Positions 24,853 to 32,025 of a DNA stretch of 64,000 nucleotides are shown piece after piece (position 1 is the stretch's first letter; each line of letters starts with the position of its first letter). The notes below the pieces were generated by a model. That model was not told the DNA's origin and did no database searches. It saw only the letters and a program-made list of their open reading frames with translations. The DNA is taken from assembly GCA_017577615.1 (NCBI GenBank), contig PKRE01000009.1, positions 62,001 through 126,000 on the forward strand, read 5' to 3'. This stretch comes from Gammaproteobacteria bacterium. Its GTDB lineage: Bacteria; Pseudomonadota; Gammaproteobacteria; Steroidobacterales; Steroidobacteraceae. The translations under genes and the position numbers were made by a program.

Positions 24853-25467
24853 ATGACGTCCGCGACCATGACTTGCACACGATGGATTGAGCCCGTAAGC
24901 CTTCGCGGCACACATTCAGCTCTCGTGCCGCTATCGCACGAACATCATGACGAGCTCGTTGAAGCAGTACGCGACGGCGAGCTATGGCGTCTTTGGTACG
25001 CCTCCGTCCCCAGCCCGGAAACGTTACGAGCGGAAATCGAGCGACGGCTCGAGCTCGCGCGCAGTGGCACCATGCTGCCGTTCACGGTGCTGGACGCCAG
25101 TGGTCGCGCGGTCGGAATGACGACCTACATGAACATCGATGCCGTCAATCGCCGCTTGGAGATCGGCTCGACGTGGTATCGCAAGAGCGTGCATCGCACG
25201 GCGATCAATACCGAATGCAAATTCTTGCTGCTCAGACATGCCTTCGAGCAGCTCGAGTGCATTGCAGTCGAATTTCGCACGCACTTCCTCAATCGCGAGA
25301 GCCGGCGCGCCATCGAACGGCTCGGCGCGAAGCTGGACGGTGTCTTGCGCAACCACCGTCGCCTCCCCGACGGCTCGCTACGAGACACATGCGTGTACAG
25401 CATCATTGCGAGTGAATGGCCGACGGTGAAGCAGCACTTGCTGTTCGAGCTCCACAGGCCGCGATAG
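24853..25467 (+). CDS. GNAT-family N-acetyltransferase
   Basis: Acetyl-CoA-dependent N-acetyltransferase of the RimJ/RimL-like branch, 204 residues. Seen: an N-terminal RGTHSALVPL strand, the central VGMTTYMNID and LEIGSTWYRKSVHRTAINTE segment that forms the acetyl-CoA pyrophosphate loop, and the late NRESRRAIERLGAKLDGVLRNH, typical of the family with the asparagine and arginine of motif B. The substrate could be a protein N-terminus, an amino sugar or a small amine. It stands alone, divergent from the ABC exporter and 318 bases from the next gene. Start ATG has no strong Shine-Dalgarno; an ATG five codons later is also possible. Confidence 0.85.
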   Translation: MTSATMTCTRWIEPVSLRGTHSALVPLSHEHHDELVEAVRDGELWRLWYASVPSPETLRAEIERRLELARSGTMLPFTVLDASGRAVGMTTYMNIDAVNRRLEIGSTWYRKSVHRTAINTECKFLLLRHAFEQLECIAVEFRTHFLNRESRRAIERLGAKLDGVLRNHRRLPDGSLRDTCVYSIIASEWPTVKQHLLFELHRPR

Positions 25468-25785
25468 CGCGGCTGACTTCTTGGGTCCATCAGGGCGCAA
25501 CGCGCGGCGCTCGCCCGTGAGCGCCAATGCTCTAGAAGGCAATCGCCTACGACCGCTCGGATCCTTGCCTACCTTCTTCCGTGCCGGTCGCTGATCCGCG
25601 ATCAGGGGCGCAGCTGCAAGGATTCACGTTGGCTGCCGCAGCTCACTTCCAGCACTCGCGTGCAACTTTCGTGGTACGCGCGTCGTTGTGTTGATGTTCT
25701 GAACGATCCGACTGCCGCCGCGCCGCAATCGACCGGCAAGCGGACGAGCCGCTCGCTCATTCTGCTGCCACGTTAGGAGCACGAC
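25468..25785. other. Intergenic spacer before the DUF883-like operon
   Basis: These 318 bases hold no convincing gene. The end carries AGGAG six bases before the ATG at 25786. The operon promoter must lie here, but I could not pick a confident -35/-10 pair. Confidence 0.5.
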
Positions 25786-26358
25786 ATGGCCAACCGCGAA
25801 CGAACCCTTGGCTCCGGCAAGCCCGGAATCACCGAGCGTATCAAGCAGGACGGGCGCGAAAAGATAGAGAGCACGAAACGCTCGGCTGCTGACCGGATCG
25901 AGCAGCTCGCACGAGTGCTCACACGTGCAGGCGAAGAGCTCAGTCAGACTCAGCCGACAATGGCGCACTATGCCTCGCAGCTCGGCTCTGGAGTCAGCAA
26001 ACTCGCCGCGCGGGTACGGGAAGGCGAGATCGACGACTTGATCGAGGATACGCGCGAGCTTGCACGCCGTAATCCAGGCTTGTTCTTGGCCGGCAGCGCT
26101 CTGCTCGGATTCGCGCTGGCGCGTTTTCTCAAGGCTTCAGGCGACGAGGCGCGCTCACCGGCCCAGTTCCCGTCGGAACGCGTGGAGGGCTACTCGCGTG
26201 GCACCGCCTATTCCGATACTGCACGCAGCGCCTCCTACGAATCGACTCAGCCCAGCTCAGATACGAGCAGCGACATGGGACCGTCCTACGCGTCGGTCGC
26301 CCCGAGTCAGCAGCAAGTGGCAGATGACCTGTCGACACATCGCCCGAATGGAGGCTGA
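25786..26358 (+). CDS. DUF883-like membrane-anchored protein
   Basis: Protein of 190 residues, first of a three-gene operon. Residues 1-90 are charged and helical with likely coiled-coil (RIEQLARVLTRAGEELSQTQ). One membrane helix lies at about 95-117 (NPGLFLAGSALLGFALARFL), and a Ser/Thr/Tyr-rich, low-complexity tail of about 70 residues follows. The ELARRNPG(L)FLAGS(A)LLGF pattern is that of DUF883/ElaB-YqjD-like proteins, which anchor at the inner membrane and, in Escherichia coli, associate with ribosomes in stationary phase; whether that role applies here is unknown. The next gene overlaps nothing but starts one base after the stop. Good ribosome binding site. Confidence 0.65.
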   Translation: MANRERTLGSGKPGITERIKQDGREKIESTKRSAADRIEQLARVLTRAGEELSQTQPTMAHYASQLGSGVSKLAARVREGEIDDLIEDTRELARRNPGLFLAGSALLGFALARFLKASGDEARSPAQFPSERVEGYSRGTAYSDTARSASYESTQPSSDTSSDMGPSYASVAPSQQQVADDLSTHRPNGG

Positions 26359-26359
26359 C

Positions 26360-26767
26360 ATGGCAAGCGATTCATCCGCCGCATCTGCGAACGACGCAGA
26401 ATCAGCGATGGGCCTCGTCGGTCGACTATTGCACGAGGCGACTGCGCTGCTACGTAACGAGGTCGCGCTCGCCAGAGCGGAATTCGCCGACTCCGTGAGC
26501 AACCTGAAACGAGGCGCCGGTGTCATGGCGGCGGCGGGCGCGCTGTTGCTTGCGGGCGCTCTTTCGCTGGTCGCTGCCGCGATTCTCGGTCTGGCCGAGG
26601 TCTTGGCGCCGTGGCTCGCAGCCCTGATCGTTGGAGTGGTGCTCGGTATCGTTGGTCTCGTGCTGCTGCAGGCAGCGAAAAGAAAACTCGAGCCGTCCAA
26701 TCTAGCGATGCAGCGTACGCAGCACGCCTTGCGTCGAGATGCCGAGCTGGTCGCAAGGAGAACATAG
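26360..26767 (+). CDS. Phage holin family (DUF1469/YqjE-like) membrane protein
   Basis: Small membrane protein of 135 residues of the Phage_holin_3_6/DUF1469 group. These are chromosomal proteins, not lysis holins, despite the name. After a 30-residue helical lead (GLVGRLLHEATALLRNEVALARAE) come two hydrophobic hairpin helices around residues 55-80 and 85-105 (the second containing AALIVGVVLGIVGLVLL), then a basic amphipathic tail. Start ATG 26360 has GGAGG five bases upstream. In many proteobacteria this gene is flanked, as here, by DUF883-like and DUF3618 genes, suggesting one membrane-associated complex. Confidence 0.8.
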   Translation: MASDSSAASANDAESAMGLVGRLLHEATALLRNEVALARAEFADSVSNLKRGAGVMAAAGALLLAGALSLVAAAILGLAEVLAPWLAALIVGVVLGIVGLVLLQAAKRKLEPSNLAMQRTQHALRRDAELVARRT

Positions 26768-27556
26768 ATGTGCGCGAGGCCTTCAGAGCGCAGTGAGAGC
26801 ACCCGGACCGCCGAGGAGCTCGCAAGAAGAGCTGACGCGATCCGCGCTGACATGAAGCGCACCCTGGACGCCTTAGAGCGCAAGCTCGCCCCGGAACGCC
26901 TCTTCGACCGTCCCCTGAGCCTTCTCACCGAGCGCGGTCGCGACCTTCGACAGACGATAGGAGCCGTCATGAGACGCAACCCATTACCAATCGCATTGAC
27001 TCTCGCAGGCATCACCTGGCTCGCCATCGCGAGTTACAACAGGCGTCAACCACCTGGACAAGATCTGCCGTCGCGCCTTGCTTACTCCGGCGTCGGTCAG
27101 AAGCTGCAAACCGGGGCGTCACGCGTGCGCGAACGACTGCAATCGGCGCGCACGGCCGTACGTGAGCGGCTGCGATCGAGGCGAAAAGGCAACGGGGAGC
27201 TCGAGGAGCTTGAGGCAGAAACCGAGACGGATCGTGAGCGCGCACATCTTGCTGAACAGTGGCACTCGACGCGCGCGAGCGCTCGAGCTCGCGCACAGCA
27301 AGCACAAGATCGTTTTCAAACGATGATCGAAGAGAACCCGCTCATGGTCGGTGCGCTTGCAGTGGCCATCGGGGCGATCATTGGCACACTCATTCCGGCA
27401 ACGCAGTATGAGCACCGCAAGCTCGGACGCGCGCGCGAACGCGCTTTGACCAAGGCCCAGGAGCTCGGCGAGCAACGGTACGAAGAGGTACGTGAGTCAT
27501 TGCAATCATCGGGCGCGCATCAAGATTCTGAGTCACCCCTAGCCGGCAGAGCATAG
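26768..27556 (+). CDS. DUF3618 domain protein
   Basis: Protein of 262 residues, third gene of the operon and directly adjacent to the preceding stop. The N-terminal part (ELARRADAIRADMKRTLDALERKLAPE) is the DUF3618 domain, an amphipathic segment followed by a membrane helix at about 73-90 (NPLPIALTLAGITWLAIA). A long charged coiled-coil-like region then leads to a second membrane helix near 190-208 (NPLMVGALAVAIGAIIGTLI). The repeated NP-L-hydrophobic pattern suggests an internal duplication of one membrane unit. The last codons and the stop lie in a 28-base tandem duplication. Function unknown; linkage to membrane stress is by association only. Confidence 0.78.
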   Translation: MCARPSERSESTRTAEELARRADAIRADMKRTLDALERKLAPERLFDRPLSLLTERGRDLRQTIGAVMRRNPLPIALTLAGITWLAIASYNRRQPPGQDLPSRLAYSGVGQKLQTGASRVRERLQSARTAVRERLRSRRKGNGELEELEAETETDRERAHLAEQWHSTRASARARAQQAQDRFQTMIEENPLMVGALAVAIGAIIGTLIPATQYEHRKLGRARERALTKAQELGEQRYEEVRESLQSSGAHQDSESPLAGRA

Positions 27557-27588
27557 AGCGTCACCCCTAGCCGGCAGAGCATAGAGCC
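27533..27588. repeat. Perfect 27-base tandem direct repeat (period 28)
   Basis: Copy 1 at 27533-27560 and copy 2 at 27561-27588 are identical over 27 bases and differ only in the last. Copy 1 encodes the last residues (SPLAGRA) and stop of the DUF3618 protein, so copy 2 is non-coding. This looks like a recent tandem duplication. Confidence 0.95.
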
Positions 27589-27610
27589 GAACACGCCTTC
27601 TCCCGACTGC

Positions 27611-27640
27611 AGGGGCACGACGTGCCCCTTTATCTTCTTG
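27611..27640 (+). terminator. Rho-independent terminator after the DUF883-DUF3618 operon
   Basis: Stem AGGGGCAC (27611-27618), loop GAC, stem GTGCCCCT (27622-27629), then the T-rich tail TTATCTTCTT. Located 55 bases after the DUF3618 stop, in the right orientation. Confidence 0.85.
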
Positions 27641-27759
27641 TTGTCGAGTCCGTCTCCCACGGTCGTCGCGTCCGTCATCCCCATTGTTGAAGCAACTTTC
27701 GGTACCATACGCCACACGCAGGCGTGTCTCGTCAACAACAAGAAGCCGAAGAGAAGTAG

Positions 27760-30261
27760 ATGCATCGACTCATGGGGATTCTCGTCACGTGCCCATTCGG
27801 GCTTGCGATAGCCGGCGGTGTCTTCACGCTCAACGAACAAGAGTACTTCGAGCGGCCCGGCATCGACGTCATGCTGGGGCAGGACTATTATCCTGAGGGG
27901 CATCAAGGCGGGCTTACCATCATCATGCACGATGAGCGCATCGCCGCGAATGGCGATGTGCGCCTGGAGCCCGCTCCCGGCCAATGGTCGCCCGTTCCGC
28001 AATCCGACCAACGCACGGTCGATCGGGCAGCACAGCAGATATCGGTTCGACTGGCCTATCCTGACCCGGACCGCGATCGCAAGGGCTTCAATCCGATCGT
28101 CTATCCTGAGTTGCAGCTCTCATACACAGTGCGCGCCATCGCCGACGGCGAGGCAGTGCGTGTGATCGTGGACTTGGACGAGCCGCTGCCTGCTCGGTGG
28201 GTCGGTAAAGTAGGCTTCAATCTCGAGCTTTTCCCTGGCTTGCTCTTCGGGCGCTCCTTCCAGCTGGGATCCACTGAGGGCGTGTTCCCGCGCCAACCGA
28301 CAGGTCCCGGCCGCTTCGATGACGAAGGTGCTTATGAGCTTGAACCGCTCGCGCGCGGCAAGCGGCTCGAGATCGCCCCCGAGACAGAGCTCTATCATCT
28401 CACGATCGAAGCCGTGAACGGCGGCGAGTTGGAGCTGCACGACGGTCGCGGCAACCACAACAACGGCTGGTTTGTGGTGCGCGCGCTCATTCCGGCCGAC
28501 GCGACCCGTGGGGCGATCGAATGGCGCATCACCCCGCACGCCAACGAAGGCTGGCTGCGCAAGCCCGTCGTGCAAGTCTCGCAAGTGGGCTATCACCCGG
28601 AGCAGCCCAAGCAGGTGATTGTCGAGCTCGATCCGCGCGACTCTCAACGCGAGAACATCGTGCTGCAGCGTATTGGCTTGCATGGCGAAGCGGTCACCGT
28701 CATCGATCGCCTGCCGGACGAATGGGGTCGCTTCCTGCGCTATCAATACGCCCGTCTTGATTTCTCACACGTCAAGACACCCGGTCTGTACATCGTCAAG
28801 TACGGCACTCACAAGTCACATGTCTTCCGCATTCACCATGACGTGTTCAAGCGCCATGTCTGGCAGCCGACGCTCGAGTACTTTCTGCCTGCGCAAATGT
28901 GTCATATGCGAGTCAACGAAAAATATCGGCTGTGGCATGGCGCCTGCCACCTGGACGATGCCCGCATGGCCCCAGTGTCGCACAATCATTTCGACGGCTA
29001 CGTCCAAGGACCCTCGACGTTGACGAAGTACCAACCGGGCGAGCCCGTCCCCGGATTGAATCGCGGCGGTTGGCACGATGCCGGAGATTGGGATCTTCGC
29101 ATCGAATCGCAGGCGGATACGATCCACGGTCTCGCGCTCGCCTGGGAGTTGTTTCAGCTTGACTACGACAACACGACCATCGATCAAGAAAATCTCGTGA
29201 CCGAAATCCGCCGGCCCGACGGCAAGCCTGACGTGCTGCAACAGATCGAGCACGGCGTCTTGAGCGTCGTCGGCGGCTACCGTGCGCTGGGACGGCTCTA
29301 TCGCGGCATCATCGAGCCGACGTTACGCCAGTATGTCTTTCTGGGCGACGGTGCCCATATCACGGATAACGTCGTGTTCGACCCGCGCAAGATGCCCGAG
29401 AGCACGGCGCCTCCCGTTGGATTACCAGGTGCGCCCGACGATCGCTGGGTCTTCACGGAAGAGAACCCTCGGCGCGAGCTACAGACTGCCGCTGCACTTG
29501 CCGCGGCGTCGCGCGCTCTGCGTGGATACAACGATGCGTTGAGCGAGGAATGCTTGCAGGTCGCTTTGCAGATATGGGAACGCACCGAGCCGAGCAACCC
29601 GGCGTTCGCGATCGGTGCCGCCGCGGAGCTCCTCATCACCACTCGAGATGGGAAATACGCCAAGTTCCTGCGTGAGCATCAGCAGCTCATCTCCGAGCGC
29701 ATCGAGCAAGTCGGCTGGCTCGTCGGCCGCACAGTGCCCCTCGTGAACGATCGCGGTTACACGGAAACACTGCGCAATGCAGTACGCGCCTATCGCCGAA
29801 AGGTCGATACGCTCGCAAGACAGACGCCTTACGGCGTCCCCTATACACCCGATATCTGGGGCGCCGGCTGGTCCATTCAGCGATTCGGCGTCGATCAGTG
29901 GATGCTCCATCTGGCTTTCCCGGATCTCTTTCCGAACACCTATGCGCTGCATGCGCTGAGCTTCATCCTCGGCGTGCATCCTGGCTCAAACACGGCTTCA
30001 TTCGTGTCCGGCGTAGGCGCTCATTCGCTTACGACCGCGTACGGCTTCAATCGCGCCGACTGGTCGTACATACCTGGCGGCAGCGCCTCAGGGACCGCTC
30101 TGATCCGCCCCGACTTCCCGGAGCTCAAACATTGGCCATTCTTGTGGCAACAGACCGAGTACGTGCTCGGTCGCGGCACTACCGATTATCTATTGCTCGT
30201 GCTCGCGGCTGATCGAATATTGAACAATGAAAGAGACTCTGCGGTCGTCGGCGCAGAGTAA
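27760..30261 (+). CDS. Glycoside hydrolase family 9 protein (cellulase-like)
   Basis: Large hydrolase of 833 residues. A weak signal-like N-terminus (GILVTCPFGLAIAGG) is followed by an unrecognised mostly beta domain (about 30-265), an Ig-like CelD_N domain (about 268-360, VVQVSQVGYHPEQPKQ) and the GH9 (alpha/alpha)6 catalytic domain (about 366-825). GGWHDAGDWD at 436-445 holds the nucleophilic-water aspartates, and the late QQTEYVLGRG carries the general-acid glutamate, so the enzyme should be active on beta-1,4-glucan or related polymer (inverting). The N-terminal extra domain makes it longer than common bacterial GH9 enzymes. Secretion is uncertain since the signal is atypical. Purine-rich leader before the ATG. 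Next gene is gluconokinase, 25 bases on. Confidence 0.85.
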   Translation: MHRLMGILVTCPFGLAIAGGVFTLNEQEYFERPGIDVMLGQDYYPEGHQGGLTIIMHDERIAANGDVRLEPAPGQWSPVPQSDQRTVDRAAQQISVRLAYPDPDRDRKGFNPIVYPELQLSYTVRAIADGEAVRVIVDLDEPLPARWVGKVGFNLELFPGLLFGRSFQLGSTEGVFPRQPTGPGRFDDEGAYELEPLARGKRLEIAPETELYHLTIEAVNGGELELHDGRGNHNNGWFVVRALIPADATRGAIEWRITPHANEGWLRKPVVQVSQVGYHPEQPKQVIVELDPRDSQRENIVLQRIGLHGEAVTVIDRLPDEWGRFLRYQYARLDFSHVKTPGLYIVKYGTHKSHVFRIHHDVFKRHVWQPTLEYFLPAQMCHMRVNEKYRLWHGACHLDDARMAPVSHNHFDGYVQGPSTLTKYQPGEPVPGLNRGGWHDAGDWDLRIESQADTIHGLALAWELFQLDYDNTTIDQENLVTEIRRPDGKPDVLQQIEHGVLSVVGGYRALGRLYRGIIEPTLRQYVFLGDGAHITDNVVFDPRKMPESTAPPVGLPGAPDDRWVFTEENPRRELQTAAALAAASRALRGYNDALSEECLQVALQIWERTEPSNPAFAIGAAAELLITTRDGKYAKFLREHQQLISERIEQVGWLVGRTVPLVNDRGYTETLRNAVRAYRRKVDTLARQTPYGVPYTPDIWGAGWSIQRFGVDQWMLHLAFPDLFPNTYALHALSFILGVHPGSNTASFVSGVGAHSLTTAYGFNRADWSYIPGGSASGTALIRPDFPELKHWPFLWQQTEYVLGRGTTDYLLLVLAADRILNNERDSAVVGAE

Positions 30262-30286
30262 AGCCGAGCTCTGCTACCATGCACCC

Positions 30287-30805
30287 ATGACCACATTCAT
30301 TCTCATGGGCGTCGCCGGCTCGGGGAAGACGACAGTAGGCAAACGCGTCGCTGCCGAGCTCAACTTGCCGTTCTACGAAGGGGATGACTATCACCCCTCG
30401 GAGAACGTCGCCAAGATGTCCTCAGGTATCCCGCTCACCGATGAGGATCGTGTGCCATGGATCGACGCGCTGGTGCATGCGTTGAATGAGAACCAGTCTT
30501 CTGGCGCGATCGTGGCATGCTCTGCACTGTCGCGCTTCGTGCGCGATCGAATTCGTGCTGGTCTGCGTGGAGCGGTGCACTTTATCTGGCTCTCAGGACG
30601 GCCGGAGGTGATTGAGGCACGTCTGCGCCGACGCGGCGGGCACTACATGAAGGCGAACATGCTCGCAAGCCAGCTTGCGGCTCTCCAAGAGCCGAGCACT
30701 GCTCACCGAGTGAGCATCGAACAGCCCATCGAGCAAGTGACCGCAGAGGTCCTGGCCATTGTCCGGAGGCTGCAGACGGAAGGCTCGAGTCGATTCACCG
30801 CTTAG
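30287..30805 (+). CDS. gntK: Gluconokinase
   Basis: Cytoplasmic ATP-dependent gluconate kinase (gluconate to 6-phosphogluconate), 172 residues, normal for the GntK/shikimate-kinase-like family. Walker A GVAGSGKTT at 8-16, substrate and metal region FYEGDDYHPSENVAKMSSG, then VACSALSRFVRDRIR and the lid RGGHYM. The ATG at 30287 gives the standard N-terminus MTTFILMGVAGSGK. The GH9 gene ends 25 bases upstream, so the two may be co-transcribed; a sugar-acid catabolic link is possible but no gluconate permease is nearby. Convergent with the flavoprotein gene, with only three bases between stops. Confidence 0.92.
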   Translation: MTTFILMGVAGSGKTTVGKRVAAELNLPFYEGDDYHPSENVAKMSSGIPLTDEDRVPWIDALVHALNENQSSGAIVACSALSRFVRDRIRAGLRGAVHFIWLSGRPEVIEARLRRRGGHYMKANMLASQLAALQEPSTAHRVSIEQPIEQVTAEVLAIVRRLQTEGSSRFTA

Positions 30806-30808
30806 TGT

Positions 30809-31756
30809 CTAGAGACTGCGCCGTTCTTCCTGGCGCAGGGTGTTGTAGATGTCCGTGGCAGCAATCGCTGCGTGACCGGTCGCGACGCAGATCTGATTGA
30901 GCTCATTCACCACATCGCCGGCCGCATACAACCCCGGGACTTTCGTGCGCTGGTGATCGTCCGTCTTTACGTAGCCGAGCTCGTTGCATTCGGCTCCCAG
31001 CGCGGCGGCCAATTGCGAGCGCACCTCACTACCGAGCGCCGGATACAGCACGTCCATCGCCAACTCGCGCCCATCCGCAAGCACGGCGTAGAGTGTCTCG
31101 CCTTCGGCACGCACATCGTTGACAGGCTCGGGAATGTACTCGATGCCGGCCAGTGAGAGCTTGTCTAAGTCCTCTCTCGTCAGCGACTGCTCAGGGCTGG
31201 GTACCGTCAGGATGGTCAACTGCGACGTGAACGAACGCAGGAACAGCGCCTTGGCTGCAGCTCGCTTCGGGGGGCCAAGCACATGAACGTTCTTGCCGAT
31301 TACCTCGTAGCCGTCGCATACGGGACATAAGCGCACGTGTCCCTTACGAATGAGCTCGAACAAGTTCGGAAGTGCGGGTTGCTCGTCCTCGATGCCGGTC
31401 GCGAGCAACACCTTGCGCGCGACGATGTCACCGACGCTCGTGTGGGCTTCGAAATCCCCGCTTTCACGCCTGTGCAAAGTGTGCACGTTGCCGCGCAGCA
31501 CCTGGCCGCCATAACGATGCACCTGTTGCCTCAAGCGCTCGAGCAGCTCGTGGCCCGGCACGCCGTCCGGAAAGCCAGGATAATTATGAGAACGAGGGAT
31601 GAGTATCGCGCGGCTTCCACCCCGATCGACAATGGCGACCTTCAGTCGATAACGGAGCAGGTACACGGCAGATGTAAGCCCGGCTGGACCGCCGCCGATG
31701 ATGAGACAATCGAGCGGCGGCTCGGAATCACCCGGGGGATCATGACGCGCGTTCAT
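30809..31756 (-). CDS. Thioredoxin reductase-like FAD/NAD(P) oxidoreductase
   Basis: Two-domain flavoprotein of 315 residues. FAD motif GGGPAGL at 21-27, redox-active disulfide CPVC (Cys144 and Cys147) in the NADPH domain, and the late FAD motif GLYAAGDVV. The order and CxxC place it with bacterial thioredoxin reductases. The NADPH-binding glycine motif normally GGGxAA reads LGPPKRAAAKA, which is degenerate, so its electron donor may differ (such reductases without normal NADPH sites exist as ferredoxin-dependent or diflavin-linked forms). No thioredoxin gene is adjacent. It is divergent from the FecR/DUF6600 gene. Confidence 0.8.
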   Translation of the reverse strand: MNARHDPPGDSEPPLDCLIIGGGPAGLTSAVYLLRYRLKVAIVDRGGSRAILIPRSHNYPGFPDGVPGHELLERLRQQVHRYGGQVLRGNVHTLHRRESGDFEAHTSVGDIVARKVLLATGIEDEQPALPNLFELIRKGHVRLCPVCDGYEVIGKNVHVLGPPKRAAAKALFLRSFTSQLTILTVPSPEQSLTREDLDKLSLAGIEYIPEPVNDVRAEGETLYAVLADGRELAMDVLYPALGSEVRSQLAAALGAECNELGYVKTDDHQRTKVPGLYAAGDVVNELNQICVATGHAAIAATDIYNTLRQEERRSL

Positions 31757-32025
31757 GGTATGGGTCGTCTCGCGAGCCGCGTGCTAACGCTCCGAAACGC
31801 CGCGCCGGGCTCGAAGTTTCAGCCGCATAGCTGCAACGCTGTAGGCGAAAGACTGAAGGCGCTGCGGCCACCTCAGAGCTGGTCGTGGCCCGGGCGAGCG
31901 ATCGGAGTATGCTTCCCGAGCGGCCGAAGTGTCGCAATTCCGAGCGCGGGCGAGGGTACCCAGCCCGTTCATCTACAATTCATCCGACGCAGCCAACGAT
32001 CGGGTGTGGATCAGAGGACAGCACG

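Noticed and set aside
26360..26767. Phage holin family gene as a sign of prophage
   Set aside because: This family is chromosomal and here lies between DUF883-like and DUF3618 genes, with no phage genes near.
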